Assembly: GCA_013297575.1 (NCBI GenBank)
Contig: JAAFHO010000382.1
Location: 1-5,773 of the forward strand
Direction: 5' to 3'
DNA from: Chitinophagales bacterium
GTDB taxonomy: Bacteria > Bacteroidota > Bacteroidia > Chitinophagales > Saprospiraceae
Length of the DNA: 5,773 bases
Shown: positions 1 through 5,109 of the stretch, one piece after another
Position numbering within the stretch: the first letter of the stretch is position 1
Layout: every line of letters starts with the position of its first letter
Notes under the pieces: model-generated
The model's database searches: none
What the model was told of the DNA's origin: nothing
The model's input: only the letters and a program-made list of their open reading frames with translations
Position numbers and translations under genes: made by a program

Positions 1-993
1 ATTGCGATAATTCCTTGGCAATTGTATCAATTTTATGGCGACAAAAAGCCTTTGGAGGATTGTTATGACAACATAAAACGCTATGTTGACCACATTACTT
101 CGATTGCGCCCGATGGTTTGACAACCTGGGGTTTGGGCGATTGGGTGCCTGTGAAATCACAATCGCCTGTCGAACTAACTTCAACAGCGTACTACTTTAC
201 AGATGTCCAAATACTGGCAAAAACGGCTAAATTACTAGACAAAAACGATGATTTTGGCCATTATTCTGCACTTGCCGAAAAGATAAAAGCGGCCTTTAAT
301 ACCAAATATTTTGATAAAACGAAAGGTATTTATGGCTCTGGTTTTCAAACAGAAATGAGTGTTGCTTTGTATTGGGGGCTTGTGCCAACGGAATTTAAAC
401 AAACAGTTGCCGCCAATCTTGCAAAACGGGTGGAGGCAGATGGCAATCATTTAGACGTAGGTTTATTGGGTACAAAAGCCATTTTGAACGCGTTGAGTGA
501 GAACGGCTACGCTGATTTGGCGTACAAACTAGCTGCACAAGAAACCTATCCGTCGTGGGGTTGGTGGATTGTAAATGGAGCAACAACACTGTATGAAAAC
601 TGGCCTATTGATGCCAAATCGGATATTTCGATGAATCATATTATGTTTGGTGAAATCGGCGCGTGGCTCTACAAAGGTTTGGGCGGCATCAAACCCGATC
701 CCGCCAATGTGGGTTTCAAAAACATCTTGCTCGAACCGCATTTTGTGGAAGGATTGAATACTTTTGAAGCAATATTTAATGCCCCAACGGGCAAAATCGA
801 ATCATCGTGGAAAAAAGAAAACGGTAAAATTGTGTACCAAGTAACAGTTCCGCCCAATGCAACGGCTACATTGCGTCTTAATTTAAAAACAGGCCAAAAA
901 ATCAAGCAAAATCAAAAGCCATTGACGATTAGCAAAGATAATATTTATCAGTTGTCTTTAATGTCGGGCAAATATATTTTTGAAATAAACTAA
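1..993 (+). CDS. alpha-L-rhamnosidase, GH78 family (3' part)
   Basis: Hydrolyses terminal alpha-L-rhamnose from glycans, probably in the periplasm. The frame is open from base 1, so this is the C-terminal 330 residues of a longer protein whose start lies left of the window; the TTG at 22 is not a real start. Seen: the second half of the (alpha/alpha)6 barrel, with DGLTTWGLGDW near residue 40, and YPSWGWW followed by TLYENW, whose Glu (residue 199, codon 595-597) matches the family's catalytic base. NHIMFGEIGAWLYKGLGGI follows near residues 212-230. A C-terminal beta-sandwich (about 240-330) contains ILLEPHF and ends in FEIN. The catalytic acid region typical of GH78 lies upstream and cannot be checked. 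A GH43 glycosidase follows on the same strand, which suggests a polysaccharide-utilisation locus. Family assignment is firm; the substrate is inferred. Confidence 0.93.
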   Translation: MAIIPWQLYQFYGDKKPLEDCYDNIKRYVDHITSIAPDGLTTWGLGDWVPVKSQSPVELTSTAYYFTDVQILAKTAKLLDKNDDFGHYSALAEKIKAAFNTKYFDKTKGIYGSGFQTEMSVALYWGLVPTEFKQTVAANLAKRVEADGNHLDVGLLGTKAILNALSENGYADLAYKLAAQETYPSWGWWIVNGATTLYENWPIDAKSDISMNHIMFGEIGAWLYKGLGGIKPDPANVGFKNILLEPHFVEGLNTFEAIFNAPTGKIESSWKKENGKIVYQVTVPPNATATLRLNLKTGQKIKQNQKPLTISKDNIYQLSLMSGKYIFEIN

Positions 994-1128
994 GTACTAT
1001 ATAGTTCAAGTGATTACTCCTTATTCAATTAATTAGAAAGGGTACACATTTGTTTTTGGCGAAACACTTTGAATTTTGGACTGAAGCACAGATCCTCAAG
1101 TGTGGCAAGACCGGCCTTAGAAAAATTT

Positions 1129-1184
1129 ATGCTGAGCCTGTCGAAGCATGCCGTTTTTGCTCGTGCTTCGACTAGGCTCAGCAT
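1129..1184. repeat. Long hairpin of the CTGAGCCTGTCGAAG type
   Basis: The left arm 1129-1150 begins ATGCTGAGCCTGTCGAAGCA. The right arm 1162-1184 pairs with it over 22 base pairs, with one bulged T (1173) and one G-T pair, around an 11-base loop. From memory, the CTGAGCCTGTCGAAG core is a common dispersed intergenic repeat in many bacterial genomes, Bacteroidota included. It may act as a REP-like element or stabilise the 3' end of the upstream rhamnosidase transcript. Confidence 0.75.
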
Positions 1185-1335
1185 GAAAGTGGAGGCGGAT
1201 GAAGCCAAAAAGTGTTTGAGCCAAACGGAATTGGAGGGACGCAGTCCCCGCTCGATAGTGCGGCGAGTTTTTTTTGGCGCCGCCGGAACGAGGAAGCAAA
1301 AGCGCAGCATTTTTCGTCAGCCGAAGCCTTTTTTG

Positions 1336-1363
1336 CCTACTTTTTTTGGCGAAAAAAAGTAGG
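1336..1363. terminator. Symmetric A/T-tract hairpin, possible bidirectional terminator
   Basis: CCTACTTTTTTT (1336-1347), loop GGCG, then AAAAAAAGTAGG (1352-1363) form a perfect 12-bp stem. The T-run is inside the stem rather than after it, so this is not a textbook intrinsic terminator. Its position 343 bp past the GH78 stop makes a role in mRNA ending or stability possible. It is more likely a structural part of the surrounding repeat element. Confidence 0.35.
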
Positions 1364-1472
1364 AAGTAAGCATTGATGAACTGATTTTTAACTTTTTGAC
1401 AGTTGCAAATGGGTAAGACTTCTTTTCTAGAGAAAATGTGTACTCTTTGTAATCAAATAATAAATTTAACGT

Positions 1473-2465
1473 ATGAAAATTCCCATTTTGTTATCGTTTT
1501 TAATCTTCTGTTTTGCAGGAAATGTATTTTCGCAAAAGGCAAAATCTAAAAACCCAATTATTGAAGGCTGGTATGCCGACCCCGAAGGTGTCATTTTTGA
1601 CAACACATACTGGGTATTCCCCACTTTTTCAGCCAAATATAAAGACCAAGTGCACATGGATGCATTCTCATCTAAAGATATGGTAACATGGAAGAAGCAC
1701 AGCCACATCATAGATACCAGTATTATTAAATGGGCTAATATGGCGATGTGGGCACCTTCTATTGTAAAAAAAGGGAGAAAATATTACTTGTTTTTTTCAG
1801 CCAATGATATTCAGAGTAAACTTAGAAATGGGGTTAAAGATGACACACTTGGTGGCATAGGCATCGCCGTTGCGAAAAAACCATCAGGACCCTATAAAGA
1901 TTATTTAGGAAAACCGTTGATTAACAAGTTTTACAACAATGCTCAACCTATTGACCAGTTTGTATTTCAAGACGTTGATAAACAATATTATATCATTTAT
2001 GGCGGTTGGGGCAAGTGCAATATTGGTAAATTAAATAAAAAATTTACTGGCCTTACGCCTTTTAGCGATGGCAATTTAGTGAAGGACATAACCCCCAAAA
2101 ACTATGTTGAAGGCCCCACTATGTTTATCCGAAAAGGCAAATATTATCTGATGTGGTCGGAAGGCGGTTGGACAAACGGCACATACAAGGTGGCGTATGC
2201 CCGAGCCGATTCGGTTTTTGGCCCTTTTGAAAGGGAATCTACGGTATTGGAAGCGGACGAAAGCATCGCTACAGGTGCTGGCCATCATTCGGTCATCAAT
2301 ATTCCGAATACCGATGAGTGGTATATTGTCTATCATCGCCGCCCCATTCCCAATTTGGATAGAGACCACCGTGTCACCTGTATTGACCGCCTTTATTTTA
2401 ATGAAGACGGTACTATAAAAAATGTGAAAATGACTTTTGAAGGGGTTGAAAGGAAAATGAAATAA
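1473..2465 (+). CDS. Exported GH43-family glycoside hydrolase
   Basis: A complete 330-residue glycosidase of the GH43 five-bladed beta-propeller family, which mostly removes arabinose, xylose or galactose side groups. The N-terminus (MKIPILLSFLIFCFAGNVFS, then QKAK) is a clear signal peptide, so the enzyme is exported. The expected catalytic residues are present: Asp36 in YADPEG (base), Asp161 in PIDQF (pKa modulator) and Glu213 in VEGPT (acid). MWAPSIVKKGRKYYLFFS at 92-109 is a typical blade, and GAGHHSV (268-274) carries the His that usually contacts the central metal. The length fits a single-domain GH43 enzyme without an added binding module. The ATG is chosen because it gives the signal peptide; no Shine-Dalgarno is present. 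It follows the GH78 gene on the same strand but is separated by a repeat element, so it may be transcribed separately. The subfamily and substrate cannot be fixed by eye. Confidence 0.92.
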   Translation: MKIPILLSFLIFCFAGNVFSQKAKSKNPIIEGWYADPEGVIFDNTYWVFPTFSAKYKDQVHMDAFSSKDMVTWKKHSHIIDTSIIKWANMAMWAPSIVKKGRKYYLFFSANDIQSKLRNGVKDDTLGGIGIAVAKKPSGPYKDYLGKPLINKFYNNAQPIDQFVFQDVDKQYYIIYGGWGKCNIGKLNKKFTGLTPFSDGNLVKDITPKNYVEGPTMFIRKGKYYLMWSEGGWTNGTYKVAYARADSVFGPFERESTVLEADESIATGAGHHSVINIPNTDEWYIVYHRRPIPNLDRDHRVTCIDRLYFNEDGTIKNVKMTFEGVERKMK

Positions 2466-2499
2466 GTACCCCTTCCGTATTTTTTACTGTTTAATGCCA

Positions 2500-2534
2500 A
2501 AACGCTTGACTATCTGATTGACAGTCAAGCGTTT
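2500..2534. repeat. Long-stem hairpin, copy 1 of a paired element
   Basis: AAACGCTTGACT (2500-2511), an 11-base loop ATCTGATTGAC, and AGTCAAGCGTTT (2523-2534) form a perfect 12-bp stem. It lies between the convergent GH43 and DUF1761 genes, where a bidirectional terminator is expected, but no T-run directly follows on either strand. The inner stem and loop are repeated almost exactly at 4251-4291. The upstream bases also match between copies: a T-run, then CTGTTTAAYGC. Confidence 0.8.
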
Positions 2535-2571
2535 GTAATTTGCCCCCTCAATGTTTATAATCAAAACATCA

Positions 2572-2988
2572 CTATTTCATAGCCGTGAGAATAGTACAAG
2601 CAAGCAAAATACCCACTAAATGATACAAACCACTGATAATGCCATAGTGAATTGGATGTGGCATATTGGGGTTGATAGCAATATTGACAGTATTGGCAAC
2701 CAAATAGCCGATACCTACGATTAAGGCAAATTCTATAGCATTGCTGTATGTATTAATGCCCAATGCCTGCATCAATAAAGCACTCGTAATGGTGATGATA
2801 AGCGAACAAACTGCGGGACCAATAATAAAAATGGGTGCTGGTTTTTCAGGCAATTGATTTTCTTTTCCTAATGAAATGGCATATTGTTTTTTGAAAAACA
2901 AAGTAAACCATAATGCCCCGAGAATAAAGTAAGCGGAAAAGGCAGATAAAACAGCCACCCAATTTATATTTGATAATTGACTAATCAT
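2572..2988 (-). CDS. DUF1761-like small integral membrane protein
   Basis: A 138-residue protein with four likely membrane helices at about residues 8-30, 52-75, 84-105 and 116-136, separated by short charged loops such as KKQYAISLGKENQLPEKPAP. Length and layout, including NWVAVLSAFSAYFILGALWF near the start, resemble the DUF1761 family, whose function is not known. The ATG at 2988 lies 20 bp after the ridA-like gene's stop, preceded by an A-rich stretch, so the two are probably co-transcribed under the YafY-type regulator's control. The stop is close to hairpin copy 1. Existence of the gene is near certain; the family name rests on recognition by eye. Confidence 0.85.
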   Translation of the reverse strand: MISQLSNINWVAVLSAFSAYFILGALWFTLFFKKQYAISLGKENQLPEKPAPIFIIGPAVCSLIITITSALLMQALGINTYSNAIEFALIVGIGYLVANTVNIAINPNMPHPIHYGIISGLYHLVGILLACTILTAMK

Positions 2989-3008
2989 TTTCTTTTTTTT
3001 AGTTTAAA

Positions 3009-3399
3009 TTATTTTACTGCGGTTGCTTCCAATTCTATGGTACATGTAGCAAAAAGTCCTTTTACTTCAAACCCTGTTGTCGTCTGTTGAATGCCATATT
3101 TTTGAAGAAATGGAACATAAACATCCATACAAGTTGTAAAAAATTCGTTCATGTTGGTAGTGTAAATATTTAGTCTAACAATGTTTTTAAGTTCGTAGCC
3201 CGACTCAGTAATAAGTTGCTCCAAATTTGCGATTGTTTGAATTAACTGACTTCTCATATCAGCACTGCTTGGAACTCCGTTTGCATCAAGTGCTACTTGC
3301 CCTGAAATACAATGTACCTTCTACATTTTTAACTTCTACGGCTTGTACTGAATTTGTGTTTTTGCCCCAATCCCATGGGTCGAATGTTGTTTTTTGCAT
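3009..3399 (-). pseudogene. RidA/YjgF-family protein, frameshifted
   Basis: RidA proteins are small trimeric enzymes; the archetypes clear reactive enamine/imine intermediates. The reading starts at ATG 3399 (MQKTTFDPWDWGKN...) and runs to GTLYF, then shifts frame at about 3303 and hits TGA at 3288-3286. The rest of the family sequence continues in another frame from GQVALDANG through LNIYTTNMNEF to CTIELEATAVK, ending at 3009. Restoring two bases (TTC TCA GGG instead of TTC AGGG) would recreate the family's SGQ and give a normal 130-residue protein. The break could be a real mutation or a sequencing error. The position of the catalytic Arg of E. coli RidA (Arg105) appears to be Thr here, so even a repaired protein may not be an imine deaminase. 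It sits between the WYL regulator and the DUF1761-like gene on the same strand. Confidence 0.85.
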
Positions 3400-3424
3400 T
3401 TTATTATTTTTTTATTGTGAGCCA

Positions 3425-3432
3425 CAAAGGTA
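3425..3432 (-). promoter_or_regulatory. Promoter -7 box for the ridA-like gene
   Basis: Read on the minus strand, TACCTTTG fits the Bacteroidota -7 consensus TAnnTTTG exactly and lies 25 nt before the ATG at 3399. A TTG lies 25 nt further upstream (in CTTGACA), a little farther than the usual -33 spacing. It would drive the ridA-like and DUF1761-like genes. Confidence 0.5.
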
Positions 3433-3444
3433 AAATGCACTACA

Positions 3445-3458
3445 GACAGCCCTATGTC
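3445..3458. promoter_or_regulatory. Candidate operator for the WYL regulator
   Basis: GACA-GCCCTA-TGTC is an inverted repeat with perfect 4-bp arms and a 6-bp spacer. It lies 12 bp upstream of the ridA -7 box, where it overlaps the -33 zone, and just downstream of the regulator gene's stop. An overlapping CCCT/AGGG pair (3450-3463) adds symmetry. Binding by the adjacent YafY-type protein is inferred from position only. Confidence 0.35.
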
Positions 3459-3474
3459 AAGGGTATAGATGCAA

Positions 3475-4167
3475 TCAATAAAATTTATCAAAATACTCTT
3501 GTAAGGTCATTTTATGTGGAGTAAATTTCTCGTTAAGGGTTTCAAGCCTTGCAATCCTGTCTAAACGGAAGTACCTAAATTCATTGCGCAGACGACACCA
3601 AGCAACCAATAACCAATTTTCTTGGGTACTTAATAAGGCAAAAGGCTCAATCAATCGGCTTGTTATTTGGCTAGATTCATTGGAATACTCAATTCTTGTT
3701 ACTAAAAAATTGGTCAGGGCAAATTGTAAATCAGACAAATTATTACTGTTCCTTTCTCGATTAATATTTTGGTTAAATCGGGTTCGGTCGGCTAGCAAAT
3801 TTGCTTTATCCTTCAAATTTTGCCTTAGTACTGCCTTGATTTTGTCAATAGCCTCAACATAATCTTTAATAAAAGAAGCATCTTTATTATTAAGAACTAA
3901 TTGTTCTGCAAGTATCAAGGCATTGGCTTGGCTTTCTGTAAACATGACAGGTGGAATTCTATATCCTTCCATTAAAGTATATCCTTTTCCATCTTCCGTC
4001 AAAATGGGAACACCCGCTTGTTCCAATGCTTTGATGTCTCGATAAATTGTTCTCATGCTCACACCAAACTTTTCTGCAAGTGAAGTTGCCGTTATCAGCC
4101 GTTTCGTTTGAAATTGGGTTAAAATAGCGGTCAAGCGTGATAGTCGTTTTAAATCGTTATCTTCCAT
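3475..4167 (-). CDS. YafY-type HTH/WYL-domain transcriptional regulator
   Basis: A 230-residue DNA-binding regulator. The N-terminal winged helix-turn-helix spans about residues 5-65, with the helix pair TSLAEKFGVSMRTIYRDIKA at about 28-47 and wing GKGYTL, followed by EGYRIPPVMFTESQANAL. The C-terminal WYL ligand-sensing domain covers about 155-215; its signature reads NWLLVAWC with WLL instead of WYL, and RYFRLDRI follows. The family senses small ligands or nucleotides. The start is set at ATG 4167 (MEDNDLKRLSRL), matching the usual family start; a GTG at 4185 would add six residues but overlaps the likely -7 box. The ridA-like and DUF1761-like genes 75 bp downstream are the likely targets. 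Confidence 0.92.
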   Translation of the reverse strand: MEDNDLKRLSRLTAILTQFQTKRLITATSLAEKFGVSMRTIYRDIKALEQAGVPILTEDGKGYTLMEGYRIPPVMFTESQANALILAEQLVLNNKDASFIKDYVEAIDKIKAVLRQNLKDKANLLADRTRFNQNINRERNSNNLSDLQFALTNFLVTRIEYSNESSQITSRLIEPFALLSTQENWLLVAWCRLRNEFRYFRLDRIARLETLNEKFTPHKMTLQEYFDKFY

Positions 4168-4184
4168 TATGCACAGTTTTTTCA

Positions 4185-4192
4185 CAAAAGTA
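4185..4192 (-). promoter_or_regulatory. Promoter -7 box for the WYL regulator gene
   Basis: On the minus strand TACTTTTG matches TAnnTTTG and lies 17 nt before the ATG at 4167. A TTTA 21 nt upstream is a weak -33 candidate. The short leader has no Shine-Dalgarno, as is common in Bacteroidota. Confidence 0.4.
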
Positions 4193-4250
4193 CGTTAAAA
4201 TTCCAATTATAGATAAAGGGAGCCCCTCAGTGTTTTTATCCTGTTTAACG

Positions 4251-4291
4251 CACAAATAATTGACTATCTGTTTGACAGTCAATTATTTGTG
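4251..4291. repeat. Long-stem hairpin, copy 2 of a paired element
   Basis: CACAAATAATTGACT (4251-4265), loop ATCTGTTTGAC, and AGTCAATTATTTGTG (4277-4291) form a perfect 15-bp stem. The inner six pairs and the loop equal copy 1 at 2500-2534 except for one loop base, and the orientation is the same. The outer pairs differ completely yet still pair. The loop region can also form the smaller CTGT-TTG-ACAG hairpin. It lies upstream of the WYL regulator and downstream of the AKR/NTF2 remnants. No T-run follows the stem on either strand, so it is not an ordinary terminator. Confidence 0.8.
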
Positions 4292-4358
4292 ATTTTAGTG
4301 CACCTCTTTATTTGCCCTTTTTTAACGCTTCCCCTAAGTTAGCCCTAATATTTGTAGT

Positions 4359-4492
4359 CTATAATTTTGCTTGGTCTATTGCTTTATAAATCTTCCAGTT
4401 TTCACCAATTTTTTTCCAAATAATAATATACTTTCCTGAATTTTGGATGCCCGATTTCAATGTAGAAGTAAAAGTACCAAATGATTGTATTG
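4359..4492 (-). pseudogene. C-terminal remnant of an NTF2-like protein
   Basis: On the minus strand a frame ending at TAG 4361-4359 encodes about 44 residues including FGTFTSTLKSG, GKYIIIWKKIGENWKIYKA and the end IDQAKL. The pattern of a beta strand with W-K-K, a turn and W-K-I is what the C-terminal strands of NTF2-like (SnoaL/DUF4440-type) proteins look like. There is no start codon or N-terminal half: upstream, the DNA is aldo/keto reductase sequence in a different frame and this frame is soon closed. It is best read as the tail of a gene whose front was deleted when it fused to the AKR gene. Moderate confidence in the family. Confidence 0.6.
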
Positions 4493-5014
4493 TGAAAACG
4501 CCAAACCTTTCATCAATTGCCAAGCGGCAATATTACTTGCACCAAAATATCTGATTTTTCCACTCCGCACCAAATCATCTAAGGTTTTGATTGTTTCTTC
4601 GATTGGTGTTAATGGGTCTGCCGTGTGGATTTGATAGAGGTCAATATAATCCGTTCCAAGTCTTTTTAAACTGGCTTCAACTTGTTGGATAATATGCTTT
4701 TTGGAAAGTCCCAAATCATTTTGTCCGTTACCCATAGTGCCCCTCACTTTGGTAGCCAAAACCAAATCGTCTCTGTTAATAGAAAGGTTTTTGATTGCCT
4801 GTCCTATCATAACTTCCGAAAGTCCTTCGGAATAAATGTTTGCGGTGTCAATAAAGTTAACACCCGCTTCTGTTACGGTTCTAATTTGTTCGTCAACTGC
4901 ATTTTGGTCAAGATTTCCCATATAGCCAAAAAAACCTTTTCCGCCATAGTTCATTGTTCCTAAACATAAGGTTGAAACTTTTAAACCCGTATTTCCTAAA
5001 ATTTTGTACTTCAT
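4457..5014 (-). pseudogene. Aldo/keto reductase, truncated after half its length
   Basis: NAD(P)H-dependent reductase of the AKR superfamily with a (beta/alpha)8 barrel. From ATG 5014 the sequence is normal: LKVSTLCLGTMNYGG, then the complete tetrad Asp56 (FIDTANIYSEG), Tyr61, Lys89 (LATKV) and His130 (LYQIH), then GKIRYFGASNIAAWQL. After about residue 174 (LAFS) family resemblance stops, and an 11-residue tail QYNHLVLLLLH leads to the stop at 4457. Family members usually have about 320-350 residues, so the second half, including most of the cofactor-binding part, is missing. The DNA beyond the break belongs to an NTF2-like gene in another frame, which shows a deletion or recombination rather than a simple stop mutation. 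The product is very unlikely to be active. Confidence 0.88.
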
Positions 5015-5036
5015 TTTTTTATTAAATTGTGAAGTG

Positions 5037-5044
5037 CAAAGGTC
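5037..5044 (-). promoter_or_regulatory. Promoter -7-like box for the truncated AKR gene
   Basis: On the minus strand GACCTTTG differs from TAnnTTTG only in its first base and lies 22 nt before ATG 5014. The leader resembles that of the ridA-like gene: both read ACCTTTG, three bases, then YTCACAAT and an A-rich stretch to the ATG. No well-placed -33 box is visible. Confidence 0.35.
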
Positions 5045-5068
5045 AGAGGTTAGTCAAGTTTAGGTGTG

Positions 5069-5100
5069 TCCAAAATGGGGTTCATTGTATCCAAAATGGG
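5069..5100. repeat. Two 11-bp direct repeats, 21 bp apart
   Basis: TCCAAAATGGG occurs at 5069-5079 and 5090-5100, with flanking bases partly matching (TGT before, TTCA or TCAA after). The spacing is two helical turns. It lies in the spacer between the truncated AKR gene and the next gene's stop. Possible roles are a protein-binding site or a leftover end of an insertion sequence with repeated terminal motifs (IS21-like elements have such ends); no transposase is present. Confidence 0.6.
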
Positions 5101-5109
5101 TCAATGGTA

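Larger units (their letters stand above)
1037..1448. repeat. Structured repeat element with terminal inverted repeats
   Basis: A 412-bp stretch is bounded by inverted repeats: AAAGGGTACACATTT at 1037-1051 and, reversed, AAAGAGTACACATTT from 1448 back to 1434 (14 of 15 match). Inside is a row of hairpins: a 22-bp stem at 1129-1184, GTTTG/CAAAC at 1214-1226, GGGAC/GTCCC at 1236-1248, a nested CTCG...CGGCG/CGCCG...CGAG structure at 1251-1292, and a 12-bp stem at 1336-1363. No clear target-site duplication was found; TAAT occurs near both ends but not symmetrically. It could be a non-autonomous (MITE-like) element, a cluster of REP-type repeats, or a structured RNA. The hairpins are plainly visible; a single-element interpretation is inference. 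Confidence 0.5.
994..1472. other. Gene-free spacer between GH78 and GH43 genes
   Basis: This 479-bp stretch contains no believable gene. Open frames on both strands (for example 1069-1362 on + and 1029-1310 on -) arise from repeats and have no family resemblance. The spacer holds a structured repeat element at about 1037-1448, described separately. Just after the GH78 stop is a perfect 10-bp palindrome, ACTATATAGT (996-1005), of unknown meaning. The last 24 bases before the GH43 gene are very AT-rich, as usual for Bacteroidota leaders. An imperfect -7-like sequence (TA, three bases, TTTG; 1441-1449) has no good -33 partner, so no promoter is called. Confidence 0.8.

Noticed and set aside
1029..1362. 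Open frames of 93-97 codons on both strands within the repeat element
   Set aside because: They overlap each other and follow the hairpin sequence; no domain, no leader and biased composition. They are by-products of the repeat.
1037..1448. Retron-type or group II intron RNA
   Set aside because: The hairpins between inverted ends are suggestive, but there is no reverse transcriptase gene and no intron domain V-like hairpin was recognised.
2197..2418. Open frames in other frames over the GH43, regulator and AKR genes (for example 2076-2369, 3584-3862, 4682-4963)
   Set aside because: All are inside well-supported genes and show no independent protein features.
2500..2534. Ordinary Rho-independent terminator for GH43
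   Set aside because: The stem fits, but no T-run follows it, and the near-identical copy at 4251-4291 lies upstream of a gene. It is kept as a repeat with a possible secondary role in termination.
4241..4345. Integron attC site around hairpin copy 2
   Set aside because: GTTTAAC fits one attC box, but no GTTRRRY partner is placed correctly, the stem is perfect without the usual extrahelical bases, and there is no integrase.
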